Shown: positions 9,032 to 18,842, counted from the first letter of the stretch. The stretch: DNA of 57,973 nucleotides from Shewanella olleyana (GCF_023283825.1 NZ_JAKILD010000028.1:1-57973); one strand, 5' to 3'. Translations and numbers: made by a program. The notes: generated by a model not told the origin, from the sequence alone.

Positions 9032-9484
9032 ATGTTATCTAGAATTTCGCAAAAATCAGTATATTCACTTGCACGTATTCCAAAAAATCTATTGGCGCTT
9101 GATCAAGTCAGCAACGACTCGTCGGTCAATGAAACTATTCAGCATTTGGTTAAACTACGTGTATCACAAATCAATCACTGTTGTTATTGTCAGCATATGC
9201 ATTCAAATGAGGCACGACAAGATGGTGAAAAACAAGCCCGTTTAGATGTACTCCCAGCATGGCGAGAAGCCCCTTGCTTTTCAGTTCAAGAACGTGCTGC
9301 TTTGTCATGGGCAGAGTCATTAACACTTATTAGCCAAGGTGAAGTCGATGATGCTATATATCGAGAAACATTGGCCGCATTTGGAGAAAAAGACTTACTA
9401 GAATTAACAACGGTTGTGCTAGCTATAAATAGCTGGAACCGAGTAGCGGTCAGTATGCAATTCGTACCAAACCTAGAACTTTAA
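9032..9484 (+). CDS. Carboxymuconolactone decarboxylase-family (AhpD-like) protein
   Basis: This is a 150-residue all-helical protein of the CMD/AhpD family. The signature CxxC followed by His is present in HCCYCQHMHSNEAR, the redox or proton-relay site of AhpD-like peroxidase partners. The C-terminal helix with INSWNRVAVSMQF is typical of the small CMD proteins found near electrophile-stress genes. AAGGG lies upstream of ATG 9032. The next gene codes for a DoxX membrane protein, a frequent partner. Function is inferred as thiol-based peroxide or electrophile defence. Confidence 0.88.
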   Translation: MLSRISQKSVYSLARIPKNLLALDQVSNDSSVNETIQHLVKLRVSQINHCCYCQHMHSNEARQDGEKQARLDVLPAWREAPCFSVQERAALSWAESLTLISQGEVDDAIYRETLAAFGEKDLLELTTVVLAINSWNRVAVSMQFVPNLEL

Positions 9485-9632
9485 ACTTAAAAGTCTCAAT
9501 ACTTTTCTAAAGTTTAAATTCTGGGGGCGAAAAACCGCAGTTCTTAGTGTTCGATTGCCAAGCATGCTATATCTATTAGATAGACTTTTCACTTACTAAT
9601 AACCTCCTAAGTTAAATTGTCTTTCGTTTCAT

Positions 9633-9689
9633 ATGGAAAATCCGCTGGCGCTTGATTAAGCCTGCATTGACTCGTCGGTTAATAAAAAG
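9633..9689 (+). pseudogene. Relic of a second decarboxylase gene copy
   Basis: The frame starting at ATG 9633 reads ENPLALD, stop, ACIDSSVNKK. It matches KNLLALDQVSNDSSVNET of the gene at 9032 (bases about 9083-9136) without a frame change. Ten of about twenty residues and about 34 of 43 bases agree. An in-frame TAA stands at 9657-9659 and similarity ends just before the DoxX ribosome binding site. It is best read as the 5' remnant of a duplicated gene. Confidence 0.6.
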
Positions 9690-9702
9690 GAAACTGATAA
9701 CA

Positions 9703-10146
9703 ATGAATAACTCCACTACCTTACGCCGAATTGCCGCTATGATATTGCGGGTCGCTTTGGCGTTGTCGTTTTTATCGGCTGTTGCCGATCGCTTTGGGCT
9801 TTGGGGGCCGCCCGGTACGCCCAATGTAGCCTGGGGGACATTTGAATCGTTTATCGAATACACTGGCCTTATACTCCCCTTTTTGCCTGCTTCTACAATT
9901 TCATTTTTTGGCTGGGCCTCCACGATTTCAGAGTTTGTTTTGGCAATAGGCCTCTTGAGTGGCTTTTACATTAGAGGTTTCGCTTTCGCCAGCGGTTTGC
10001 TGCTACTCTCATTTGGATTGTCAATGGCATTTGCGTTTGGGCTGGAATCGACGTTCACGTATTCTGTCTGGACAGCAGCAGCTTCCGCGTTCCTTCTGGC
10101 ATCTTTACAACCTGAACAAACTATCAAATCGGACAACCAGGGATAA
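9703..10146 (+). CDS. DoxX-family membrane protein
   Basis: This protein of about 147 residues has four predicted membrane helices (roughly 8-25, 60-80, 86-105 and 112-130 from ATG 9703). It also has the DoxX-type first loop with RFGLWGPPGTPNVAWG. DoxX proteins are small inner-membrane proteins linked to oxidoreductase and thiol-stress complexes. I chose ATG 9703 because AAGGA lies about 10 bases upstream; a TTG at 9652 would start inside the decarboxylase relic. The coding sequence looks more GC-rich than its neighbours (runs such as GGGGGCCGCCCGG), which fits recent acquisition. No terminator is obvious downstream. Confidence 0.85.
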   Translation: MNNSTTLRRIAAMILRVALALSFLSAVADRFGLWGPPGTPNVAWGTFESFIEYTGLILPFLPASTISFFGWASTISEFVLAIGLLSGFYIRGFAFASGLLLLSFGLSMAFAFGLESTFTYSVWTAAASAFLLASLQPEQTIKSDNQG

Positions 10147-10400
10147 TCGTGTAGCTGGAAGTGTCTAGCCTCCAGCCCCGCATAACTCAGTATGATGCTC
10201 TGTACAGGACATCATTTAGAAAAACTAGCTCATCTTCTAGTTAGGCTAGTGAACAGCAATCAGTCCATCTCTTAGTGAATATAATCCTGCTTTCCAAGAT
10301 TACATTTCTAATGAAAAGCATCAATTATAATGCTTAAGCTCTATCAGGTTTTGCCCAGAAATGAGTTAGCTATAATCTCAACACAACTTCTATCCAATAA
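10147..10400. other. Intergenic region, DoxX to purL terminator
   Basis: There is no gene in this stretch. A GCTGGA...TCCAGC hairpin near 10153-10175 follows the DoxX stop but has no T-run. An AAGCAT...ATGCTT inverted repeat lies near 10316-10336. Confidence 0.4.
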
Positions 10401-10426
10401 AAAAGGCGACCATTTGGTCGCCTTTT
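10401..10426. terminator. purL terminator, bidirectional
   Basis: AAAAGGCGACC and GGTCGCCTTTT form an 11-bp perfect stem with an ATTT loop, giving a T-run on both strands. It lies 33 bases beyond the purL stop. Confidence 0.9.
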
Positions 10427-10458
10427 AGCTGTTAACTCATTACTAGGTTAAGTAAAAC

Positions 10459-13400
10459 TTAACCTAACTTAACGCGTGCGTTACGGAACATACGCATCCA
10501 TGGGCTGTCTTCTGCCCATTCGTCTGGGTGCCATGAGTTAGCAACGGTTCTGAATACACGCTCTGGATGCGGCATCATGATGGTTACTCGACCGTCTGTT
10601 GTCGTTAATGCAGTAATCGCATTTGGCGAACCATTCGGGTTTTGTGGGTATTGCGTTGCGATTTGACCATTACCGTCAACGTAACGCAGTGCCACAGTAC
10701 CAGAAGCTTCTGCCGCTGCTAGTGCTTCAACAGATTTAAATTCAGCGCGACCTTCACCGTGTGATACAGCGATTGGCATGCGTGAACCTTCCATTCCTTC
10801 GAAGAAGATTGAAGGACTCTTTTGCACTTCAACCAAACTTGCGCGGGCTTCAAAACGCTCTGAACGGTTACGGACAAAGTGTGGCCAATGCTCACTGCCT
10901 GGAATGATTTCTTTCAGATTAGATAACATCTGACAACCATTACATACACCCAGTGCTAATGTCGCATCACGCTCAAAGAACTGAGAGAACTCACTGCGAG
11001 CACGCTCGTTGAATAAGATTGATTTAGCCCAACCTTCACCTGCGCCCAGTACGTCACCGTATGAGAAACCACCACAAGCCACTAGACCTTGGAACTCTTC
11101 AAGACTAATCCGACCCGATAAGATGTCTGACATATGAACATCGCGGCTTTCAAAACCAGCGCGGTCAAATGCGGCGGCCATTTCAACGTGAGAGTTAACC
11201 CCCTGCTCACGAATAATCGCCATCTTAGGTGCTGCGCCTTTTAAGATATAAGGTGCTGCTACGTCTTCACTTGGATTAAAGCTTAAATCAACCGTTAGAC
11301 CTGGGTCTTTAGCTTGCTGCTTAAGCTCAAATTCTTCTTTAGCACATTCAGGGTTATCACGCATTGCTTGCATACGGTAAGTGGTTTCTGACCACATAGT
11401 GCGAAGTGCTACACGAGAGTTACTGAATACTGCACGCTCACCATCAACCACAGTAATATTGTCGTCATTGGTGAGTGTCGCAACGCTATGACACGCAACA
11501 CCAGCGGCGATAAATTGTGCTTTGATATCTGCGCTATCAGCTTTAGATACTTGAATAACCGCACCTAGCTCTTCATTAAATAAACGCTCTAAGTCGTTAC
11601 CTTTTAATGCAGCTAAATCAATGTTTAAACCAGTGTTACCAGCAAATGCCATTTCAACAAGCGTGGTGAATAAACCACCGTCACTGCGGTCATGGTAAGC
11701 AATCACTTTTTGATCTGCGACTAATGGCTGAATCACTTCAAAGAAGCCACGTAAGCTTGCTGCATTATCTAAATCTGGTGCTACATCACCTAGCTGGCTG
11801 AATACTTGAGCTAAACAAGAACCCCCCAAACGGTTTTGGCCGTTCGCTAAATCAACTAATAACAGCTCAGTGTCGCCTTTATCAGTGCGAAGCTCAGGCG
11901 TGACAGTATGGCGAATGTCTTTAACCACACCGAACGCGGTGATCACTAGTGACATTGGCGAAGTGACTGTTTTGTCTTGGCCTTCATCGTTCCAAGCTGT
12001 CTTCATCGACATTGAGTCTTTACCCACAGGGATAGTTAACTCAAGCTCTGGACAAAGCTCTTCACCGACAGCTTTTACTGCTTCATAAAGACCCGCATCT
12101 TCACCTGGGTGACCTGCTGCAGACATCCAGTTAGCTGAAAGCTTAATGTCTTTGAATGAGCCAATATCAGTACCAGCAATGTTCAAGATTGATTCTGCTA
12201 CCGCCATACGCGCTGATGCGCCGAAATCAAGTAGTGCAAGCGGCGTACGCTCACCAATAGACATGGCTTCCCCTGCGTAGCTATCAAAGCTAGATGCAGT
12301 GACAGCACAGTCAGCAACTGGTACCTGCCAAGGCCCAACCATTTGGTCACGGTTAACTAAACCTGTCACCGAGCGGTCACCAATGGTGATAAGGAATGAT
12401 TTATCAGCAACGGTAGGTAAATGTAAGATACGAGAAACCGCATCTTTAATATCAATTGATCCTTGCTCAAGCGCTGGTGAGGTCGCTTTAGCTGATACCA
12501 CATCACGGCTCATTTTAGGCGCTTTGCCTAATAGTACTTCAAGCGGTAAATCAATCGGCTTGTTGTCAAAGTGGCTATCTTCAAGGGTTAAATGCTGCTC
12601 TTCTGTCGCATCACCCACTACAGAAAACGGCGCGCGTTCACGCTCACAAATTTTTCTGAAGGTTTCTAAGTTTTCAGGTGCAACTGACATTACGTAGCGC
12701 TCTTGAGATTCGTTACACCAAATCTCAAGTGGGCTCATGCCTGGCTCATCTGAAGGCACATTACGTAAGTTAAATAGTGCGCCTCTGTCTGCGTCATTCA
12801 CAAGTTCAGGGAAGGCATTTGATAATCCGCCAGCACCTACGTCATGAATAAATTGAATTGGGTTGTCATCACCCATCTGCCAGCAGCGATCGATCACTTC
12901 CTGACAACGACGTTCCATTTCTGGGTTTTCACGTTGTACTGAAGCAAAGTCTAAATCTTCACTAGACTGACCTGATGCCATTGATGAAGCAGCGCCGCCG
13001 CCTAAACCAATGTTCATTGCAGGGCCACCTAATACAATCAGCTTAGCGCCTACGGTGATTTCGCCTTTTTGAACATGGTCTTCACGGATGTTACCTAAAC
13101 CACCAGCAAGCATAATTGGCTTGTGGTAACCACGGACTTCAACACCGTTATGGCTTGATACTTCTTGCTCGTAAGTACGGAAGTAACCCACAAGCGCTGG
13201 ACGACCAAATTCGTTGTTAAATGCTGCGCCACCTAATGGGCCTTCAGTCATAATTTCTAATGGCGTAACAATACGGCTAGGTTTGCCGTAATCGCCTTCC
13301 CATGGTTGAACAAACCCTGGGATTTTAAGGTTAGAAACACTAAAGCCTGTTAAACCTGCTTTAGGTTTTGAGCCACGACCTGTTGCGCCTTCATCACGGA

Positions 13401-14343
13401 TTTCGCCGCCTGAACCTGTTGCTGCGCCTGGGTATGGGCTAATTGCTGTAGGGTGGTTGTGGGTTTCCACTTTCATCAAGATGTGCATTGGCTCAGTGTG
13501 ATAGTTGTACACACCGTCTTGATCAGGGAAAAAGCGACCCGCAACGCTACCATTCATTACCGCAGCGTTATCTTTATAAGCTGACAATACGTTATCTGGG
13601 GTAACTTCAAAGGTATTCTTAATCATTTTGAACAATGATTTAGGCTGCACTTGACCGTCGATAGTCCAATCAGCATTGAAGATTTTATGACGACAATGCT
13701 CTGAGTTCGCTTGAGCAAACATCATTAACTCGATGTCGTTAGGATTACGATTTAAGCGAACAAAATTATCTACTAAATAATCAATTTCATCTTCTGCGAG
13801 TGCTAGACCTAACTGAACGTTAGCAACCTCTAGTGCGCGGCGACCTTCAGCAAGAATATTGATACTCTTAAATGGTAATGGCTCTGTGCGCTCGAACAAT
13901 ACTGATGCAGCTGCAAATTCAGGCAAAATCACCTCAACCATACGGTCGTGGATTAAGCCTTTTACTTGTTCTAATTGCTCAGTCGTTAACGGTGCACCAG
14001 CAACATAGTAAGCAACACCACGTTCTAGACGTTTTACTTTGCTTAAACCACAGTTTTTGGCAATGTCAGTTGCTTTTGAAGACCAAGGAGAGATAGTGCC
14101 TGGACGAGGTGTTACAAAGAACAACGCACCTTCTGGTGCATGAGATTCGATGGCTGGCCCGTAAGTTAAAATCGTTTCAAGTTGCTGATATTCTTTATCA
14201 TCAAGCTTGTCGCTTACATCGGCTAAATGGACATACTCAGCGTAGATTTGCTCAACAGGAAGGGCTGCTGTTTCACAGGCCTCCATAAGCTTTTGAACTC
14301 TAAAAGCTGAAAGTGCTGGGGCTCCGCGAATGATCTCAATCAC
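10459..14343 (-). CDS. purL: Phosphoribosylformylglycinamidine synthase
   Basis: This is the 1294-residue large-type PurL, which converts FGAR, glutamine and ATP to FGAM in purine synthesis. Visible parts are the N-terminal domain, the duplicated AIRS-like ATP-binding core with MKVETHNHPTAISPYPGAATG and HDVGAGGLSNAFPELV, and a C-terminal glutamine amidotransferase domain. That domain has the nucleophile in LGVCNGCQM and a His/Glu pair in MPHPERVFRT. Length equals the E. coli enzyme (1295). The start is GTG at 14343, with AAGGTGA 6 bases upstream. A TATAAT-like -10 reads leftward at 14390-14395. It is monocistronic with its own terminator. Confidence 0.98.
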   Translation of the reverse strand: MIEIIRGAPALSAFRVQKLMEACETAALPVEQIYAEYVHLADVSDKLDDKEYQQLETILTYGPAIESHAPEGALFFVTPRPGTISPWSSKATDIAKNCGLSKVKRLERGVAYYVAGAPLTTEQLEQVKGLIHDRMVEVILPEFAAASVLFERTEPLPFKSINILAEGRRALEVANVQLGLALAEDEIDYLVDNFVRLNRNPNDIELMMFAQANSEHCRHKIFNADWTIDGQVQPKSLFKMIKNTFEVTPDNVLSAYKDNAAVMNGSVAGRFFPDQDGVYNYHTEPMHILMKVETHNHPTAISPYPGAATGSGGEIRDEGATGRGSKPKAGLTGFSVSNLKIPGFVQPWEGDYGKPSRIVTPLEIMTEGPLGGAAFNNEFGRPALVGYFRTYEQEVSSHNGVEVRGYHKPIMLAGGLGNIREDHVQKGEITVGAKLIVLGGPAMNIGLGGGAASSMASGQSSEDLDFASVQRENPEMERRCQEVIDRCWQMGDDNPIQFIHDVGAGGLSNAFPELVNDADRGALFNLRNVPSDEPGMSPLEIWCNESQERYVMSVAPENLETFRKICERERAPFSVVGDATEEQHLTLEDSHFDNKPIDLPLEVLLGKAPKMSRDVVSAKATSPALEQGSIDIKDAVSRILHLPTVADKSFLITIGDRSVTGLVNRDQMVGPWQVPVADCAVTASSFDSYAGEAMSIGERTPLALLDFGASARMAVAESILNIAGTDIGSFKDIKLSANWMSAAGHPGEDAGLYEAVKAVGEELCPELELTIPVGKDSMSMKTAWNDEGQDKTVTSPMSLVITAFGVVKDIRHTVTPELRTDKGDTELLLVDLANGQNRLGGSCLAQVFSQLGDVAPDLDNAASLRGFFEVIQPLVADQKVIAYHDRSDGGLFTTLVEMAFAGNTGLNIDLAALKGNDLERLFNEELGAVIQVSKADSADIKAQFIAAGVACHSVATLTNDDNITVVDGERAVFSNSRVALRTMWSETTYRMQAMRDNPECAKEEFELKQQAKDPGLTVDLSFNPSEDVAAPYILKGAAPKMAIIREQGVNSHVEMAAAFDRAGFESRDVHMSDILSGRISLEEFQGLVACGGFSYGDVLGAGEGWAKSILFNERARSEFSQFFERDATLALGVCNGCQMLSNLKEIIPGSEHWPHFVRNRSERFEARASLVEVQKSPSIFFEGMEGSRMPIAVSHGEGRAEFKSVEALAAAEASGTVALRYVDGNGQIATQYPQNPNGSPNAITALTTTDGRVTIMMPHPERVFRTVANSWHPDEWAEDSPWMRMFRNARVKLG

Positions 14344-14749
14344 GTCAATTCACCTTATTGATTATAATGGCAGGGTAAGAATTGGCGCTATTATAGGGAA
14401 TCGCACTTTATAAATCACCTAAGAAGGCTTGCTAGAACAGTGTTTCCCGTTAACGAAAACAATCAGAAATAAACCACAAATTATCGCAGTAATGTTTCAG
14501 CAACATTTCATCATTATTTTATTTTTTAAATTTCGATTTTACTAATAAATTCAACCGTATAATTTAACACACTAAGGTATCGGACTAGGTGAAATACGAA
14601 ACTACTGCTACAGTATCTTTATTAACCCATATTTTTTAAATGACGCTTTGAAGTACAAATAGGCGGCAACCTAGAAAATCCGCGACTAACACCCGCACAT
14701 TTATCATTATTTTCTACCTCCTCCTTACTTATTTCATTGACCGAGGGAC
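14344..14749. other. Divergent purL / mltF control region
   Basis: This 406-base region lies between divergent genes. A perfect -10 TATAAT on the minus strand (14390-14395) probably serves purL; its -35 is weak. I see no convincing PurR-type palindrome. GAGGGA at the right end is the mltF ribosome binding site. Confidence 0.45.
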
Positions 14750-16225
14750 ATGACGAAACATTTAACGCTAGTCGCCATTATTTCAATCAGTTTGCTGCTG
14801 AGTGCTTGCCATCAAGCCAATATGAAAGCCACTGAGTTTGTTGAACAGATCCCCGTTCGTACCGTTTTGAAGGTAGGGACACTTTACGGCTCGCAAACCT
14901 ATCTCAGATCTGATCAAGGCGAAAGTGGTTTCGATTATGAAATGGCTGCGAAGTTTGCAAAGTATCTCGATGTGCCTTTAGAAATGGTGCCTTATCATAA
15001 TCGCCAACAGTTATTTGAAGCCTTACGTCAAAACGAAATTGATATTGTCGCTGCGGCGATTACCACGACCAACAATCGTCGTGAACAGTTTTTATTAGGC
15101 CCTACCCTTTATGAAGTCAATCAGGTGTTGATCTATAAATCAGGTAACCTAAAACCCCGTGACTTTAATAATCTTCAAGGTGATATTAGCGTTATCTCCG
15201 AGTCTGCAGCTGTTGATACGCTGTCAAAACTGAAACAATCCAACCCTAATCTGACTTGGCAAGAAGTTAATAATAGTGACAACGAAGAACTATTTTCGAT
15301 GGTGGCCGCAGGCGATATCCTTTACACCATTGCCGATTCAAACAGCCTTTTGATCAATCAACGTTATTTACCTGAATTACGTGCAGGCATTGTGTTGGAT
15401 GAAAAGACCCAAGTTGTCTGGCTGTTACCACCTCTTAATAGCGACTATTTAATGAGTTCACTATTATCGTTTTGGCATATTCAAAAACGTAATGGCACAT
15501 TAGAGCACTTAAACGAAAAGTACTTTGGCCATGTTAAACGTTTTGATTATGTGGATACTCGCGCCTTTATTCGCGCAATTGATAATGTGTTACCGGAATA
15601 TCAGGCATTATTTGAAAAACATGCAGGTGATTTAGACTGGCGTAAACTTGCTGCTGCTGGTTATCAAGAGTCCCACTGGAATCCTAAAGCACGTTCGCCA
15701 ACAGGCGTACGTGGGATGATGATGCTAACCCAACCTACTGCAAGTTCAGTTGGGGTGGATAACCGTTTAGATGCTGAACAAAGTATTCGAGGCGGCGCAA
15801 TTTATTTACAAAAAATGATCGATAGATTGCCAGCTTCAATCCCTGACAACCAACGTATTTGGTTCGCGCTAGCCTCTTATAATATTGGCTTAGGCCATGT
15901 GGAAGATGCCCGTAAAATCACACAAGGCATGGGCAAAGATCCCAGTGCTTGGCGCGATGTGAAACAAGTTTTACCTTTGCTGCAACAGCGTAAGTATTAT
16001 CAACATACTCGTTATGGCTATGCGAGAGGTAATGAAGCAGCTCATTATGTTGATAATATCCGCCGTTATTACGACACCTTAGTTTGGGTAGATAATCAAA
16101 ATAAAAAGCAAGAATTGATAGATATTGAGGGCAGCACAATTGAAGGTGAACTCGCTGACGAAACGAGTCTCAATGCTGATAATTCAGAAAACCCACAAGA
16201 TGTGATTAAATCTTCTGCGCAATAA
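14750..16225 (+). CDS. mltF: Membrane-bound lytic murein transglycosylase F
   Basis: This is a 491-residue outer-membrane lipoprotein that cleaves peptidoglycan glycan strands to 1,6-anhydro ends. The lipobox LLSAC puts the lipidated Cys near residue 19. A periplasmic-binding-protein-like domain (about 38-265) precedes an SLT lysozyme-like domain. The catalytic Glu307 lies in GYQESHWNP and is followed by GVRGMMMLTQPTA and YNIGLGHVEDA. This is the MltF arrangement and length. It has a GAGGGA ribosome binding site. The C-terminal 40 residues are acidic and unconserved in appearance. Confidence 0.95.
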   Translation: MTKHLTLVAIISISLLLSACHQANMKATEFVEQIPVRTVLKVGTLYGSQTYLRSDQGESGFDYEMAAKFAKYLDVPLEMVPYHNRQQLFEALRQNEIDIVAAAITTTNNRREQFLLGPTLYEVNQVLIYKSGNLKPRDFNNLQGDISVISESAAVDTLSKLKQSNPNLTWQEVNNSDNEELFSMVAAGDILYTIADSNSLLINQRYLPELRAGIVLDEKTQVVWLLPPLNSDYLMSSLLSFWHIQKRNGTLEHLNEKYFGHVKRFDYVDTRAFIRAIDNVLPEYQALFEKHAGDLDWRKLAAAGYQESHWNPKARSPTGVRGMMMLTQPTASSVGVDNRLDAEQSIRGGAIYLQKMIDRLPASIPDNQRIWFALASYNIGLGHVEDARKITQGMGKDPSAWRDVKQVLPLLQQRKYYQHTRYGYARGNEAAHYVDNIRRYYDTLVWVDNQNKKQELIDIEGSTIEGELADETSLNADNSENPQDVIKSSAQ

Positions 16226-16283
16226 AACAGTCATCAAAACAGGCTAACATAGCCAAAATACATCATTTAAATGAAGGTGAATA

Positions 16284-16400
16284 ATGAGAAAAGCCAATAT
16301 GAATAATAATGCTAGACGTCGTAGCAGTATTAAATTGAAACAACGTAGAATGCTTAATCGTCAAAAACTATTCTTCGCCTTTTTGCAGCAACAAGTCTGA
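16284..16400 (+). CDS. Small basic 38-residue ORF, hypothetical
   Basis: This short ORF has a good ribosome binding site (AAGGTGA 3 bases before ATG 16284). It encodes a strongly basic peptide with a central NNNARRRSSIKLKQRRMLNRQ stretch and a hydrophobic LFFAFL tail. It follows mltF by 58 bases and its last 33 bases overlap the 3' end of the convergent tadA gene. The composition suggests nucleic-acid or ribosome binding, but I recognise no family. It could be chance. Confidence 0.4.
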   Translation: MRKANMNNNARRRSSIKLKQRRMLNRQKLFFAFLQQQV

Positions 16401-16973
16401 TTGTTGTTTTAGTAGTTTTTTTAACGCTTTTTTCTCATCCCGGCGACGCTTAAAAAACTGACTCAATTGACTCGCACACTCTTCAGCCAAAATGCCTGAT
16501 TCAACCGTTAACTGATGATTAAAGTGCGAGTCTTGTAATAAGTTAATCACACTGCCCGCCGCGCCCGTTTTTAAGTCCTTCGCGCCAAACACCACCCGCT
16601 CTATTCGACTATGGACCATAGCGCCTGCGCACATTGGGCAAGGCTCTAATGTGACATATAGGGTTGCGCCAAGCATGCGATAATTTTCTAACACTTTGCC
16701 AGCCGCACGTATGCACAGCATTTCAGCGTGGGCACTGGGATCATGCTCGGTAATACTAAGATTAAATCCAGACGCAATTAACTCATCATCTTTCACCAAC
16801 ACAGCGCCAACAGGGACTTCACCTAATTCTTCAGCTTTAGTGGCCAGCGCTAAAGCCACTCGCATCCACTTTTCATCTTGAGCTGCACGTACTGCTAGCT
16901 CCTCAGGTGTTAATGGTTTTGCCTGACTCGCTTGCTGTTTTTGGCTGATATAGGCTTTGTTTTCTAACGTCAT
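16368..16973 (-). CDS. tadA: tRNA-specific adenosine deaminase
   Basis: This enzyme makes inosine at the wobble position 34 of tRNA-Arg(ACG). The zinc and catalytic motifs are intact: HAE at 82-84 and PCPMC with Cys112 and Cys115. The protein is 201 residues against 167 in E. coli. The extra length lies mostly in a Gln/Ala-rich N-terminus of about 30 residues before DEKWMRVALALA, and in a Lys-rich C-terminal tail. A later start is therefore possible, but no better in-frame ATG with a ribosome binding site precedes the core. It shares its 3' end with a small convergent ORF. Confidence 0.96.
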   Translation of the reverse strand: MTLENKAYISQKQQASQAKPLTPEELAVRAAQDEKWMRVALALATKAEELGEVPVGAVLVKDDELIASGFNLSITEHDPSAHAEMLCIRAAGKVLENYRMLGATLYVTLEPCPMCAGAMVHSRIERVVFGAKDLKTGAAGSVINLLQDSHFNHQLTVESGILAEECASQLSQFFKRRRDEKKALKKLLKQQSDLLLQKGEE

Positions 16974-17098
16974 GAGTGTCTCTTAGGCTTAGCTATGTTT
17001 AACTTACTGAATATAGCTTAATCATTAAATCTTTTAGTAAAGGGCAATGCATCAACTTCATTAGATTATACGGCAAACAATAATAAATTTATCCCAAT

Positions 17099-17124
17099 AA
17101 AAAAGGCGCCTAAGCGCCTTTTTT
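17099..17124. terminator. guaA terminator, bidirectional
   Basis: AAAAAAGGCGC and GCGCCTTTTTT form a stem with a short CTAA loop. The minus-strand reading ends guaA in a T-run 14 bases beyond its stop. Confidence 0.9.
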
Positions 17125-17137
17125 AATTAATGGAAAC

Positions 17138-18715
17138 TTATTCCCATTCGATTGTCGCAGGTGGCTTACCAGAGATATCGTAAACCACACGTGAAATACC
17201 ATCGATTTCATTAATGATGCGGTTAGAAACACGACCTAAGAAGTCATACGGTAAGTGTGCCCAATGCGCCGTCATAAAGTCGATAGTTTCAACTGCACGC
17301 AGTGAAACAACCCAGTCATATTTACGGCCATCACCCATTACGCCAACTGAACGTACTGGTAAGAAAACGGTAAATGCTTGGCTAACTTTATTATATAGAT
17401 CTGCTTTATGCAGCTCTTCAATAAAGATAGCATCTGCTAAACGCAGTAAGTCACAATATTCTTTCTTCACTTCGCCAAGTACGCGAACGCCAAGACCTGG
17501 TCCTGGGAACGGATGACGGTAAAGCATGTCGTATGGCAGACCTAGCTCTAAACCAATTTTACGTACTTCATCTTTAAATAATTCACGTAATGGTTCAACT
17601 AATCCCATTTCCATATCATCTGGCAATCCGCCAACGTTATGGTGAGACTTAATCACATGTGCTTTACCTGTCGCACTACCCGCAGATTCAATCACATCAG
17701 GATAAATAGTGCCTTGAGCTAACCATTTAGCATTAACGCATTTTTTAGACTCTTCATCGAAGATATCAACAAATACATGGCCAATGATTTTACGCTTAGC
17801 TTCAGGGTCAGCTTCACCAGCCATCGCATCTAAGAAACGATTTTCAGCATCAACGTGAACAATGTTCAGTCCAAAGTGATCGCCAAACATATCCATTACT
17901 TGTTCAGCTTCATTTAAACGTAATAAGCCGTTATCAACAAATACACACGTTAGCTTGTCACCAATGGCGCGGTGCAACAGCATAGCCACTACAGATGAAT
18001 CAACACCACCCGATAAACCTAAGATAACTTCATCGTCACCGATTTGTTTCTTTAAACGCTCAATGGCATCTTCGATAATTGAAGATGGTTTCCAGTTTGC
18101 ATCACAACCACAAATGTCGAGGGCGAAATGCTCAAGCATACGCTTACCTTGACGAGTGTGAGTCACTTCAGGGTGGAATTGTACGCCGTAAAACTTCTTG
18201 TCTTCATTTGCCATAGCAGCAAAAGGACAGGTTTCAGTCTTAGCTACGGTCACAAAACCTTCAGGAATTTCTGAAACTTTGTCACCGTGGCTCATCCATA
18301 CGTCAAGTAAAGGTTTGCCTTCAGGGCTAATCGCATCTTCAATGCTTTTGAATAATGCTGATTCAGTTTGCACTTCAACTTGTGCGTAACCAAACTCACC
18401 TTCACCCACACCTTGGATAACTTTACCACCAAGTTGCTCTGACATGGTTTGCATGCCATAACAAATGCCTAATACAGGCACGCCTGCATTAAATACATAC
18501 TCAGAAGCACGCGGCGAGTTTTCAGCCGTCACACTTTCAGGGCCACCGGCTAAGATGATGCCATTGGGAGCAAATTCTTTAATTTGCTCTTCAGATACAT
18601 CCCAAGCCCAAAGCTCACAATAAACACCGATTTCACGAATACGGCGGGCGATTAACTGCGTGTATTGCGATCCAAAATCTAGGATCAGGATTTTATGCTC
18701 ATGAATGTTGCTCAT
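17138..18715 (-). CDS. guaA: GMP synthase (glutamine-hydrolysing)
   Basis: This 525-residue enzyme converts XMP, ATP and glutamine to GMP. The N-terminal class I amidotransferase domain has the nucleophile in GICYGMQTM and the His/Glu pair in VQFHPEVTH. The ATP pyrophosphatase domain has the SGGVDSS loop, and the C-terminal dimerisation domain ends in the usual PPATIEWE. Length equals E. coli GuaA. It lies downstream of guaB, but a terminator separates the two, so it may have its own promoter. Confidence 0.98.
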   Translation of the reverse strand: MSNIHEHKILILDFGSQYTQLIARRIREIGVYCELWAWDVSEEQIKEFAPNGIILAGGPESVTAENSPRASEYVFNAGVPVLGICYGMQTMSEQLGGKVIQGVGEGEFGYAQVEVQTESALFKSIEDAISPEGKPLLDVWMSHGDKVSEIPEGFVTVAKTETCPFAAMANEDKKFYGVQFHPEVTHTRQGKRMLEHFALDICGCDANWKPSSIIEDAIERLKKQIGDDEVILGLSGGVDSSVVAMLLHRAIGDKLTCVFVDNGLLRLNEAEQVMDMFGDHFGLNIVHVDAENRFLDAMAGEADPEAKRKIIGHVFVDIFDEESKKCVNAKWLAQGTIYPDVIESAGSATGKAHVIKSHHNVGGLPDDMEMGLVEPLRELFKDEVRKIGLELGLPYDMLYRHPFPGPGLGVRVLGEVKKEYCDLLRLADAIFIEELHKADLYNKVSQAFTVFLPVRSVGVMGDGRKYDWVVSLRAVETIDFMTAHWAHLPYDFLGRVSNRIINEIDGISRVVYDISGKPPATIEWE

Positions 18716-18842
18716 GGGATACCTTATATCTGGGTTTACTTTTAAAAAAAGTATTCATTGTAGGTGTACGTCAATCTTTGCAAGCTTTCAGTTATCTATA
18801 GATATTTTATAAAACAATAGATACTGACTAAAACAAAGATTG

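Noticed and set aside
10459..14343. Long plus-strand ORFs inside purL (for example 12299-12697)
   Set aside because: They are antisense shadows of a fully conserved purL frame, with no start signals or domain patterns.
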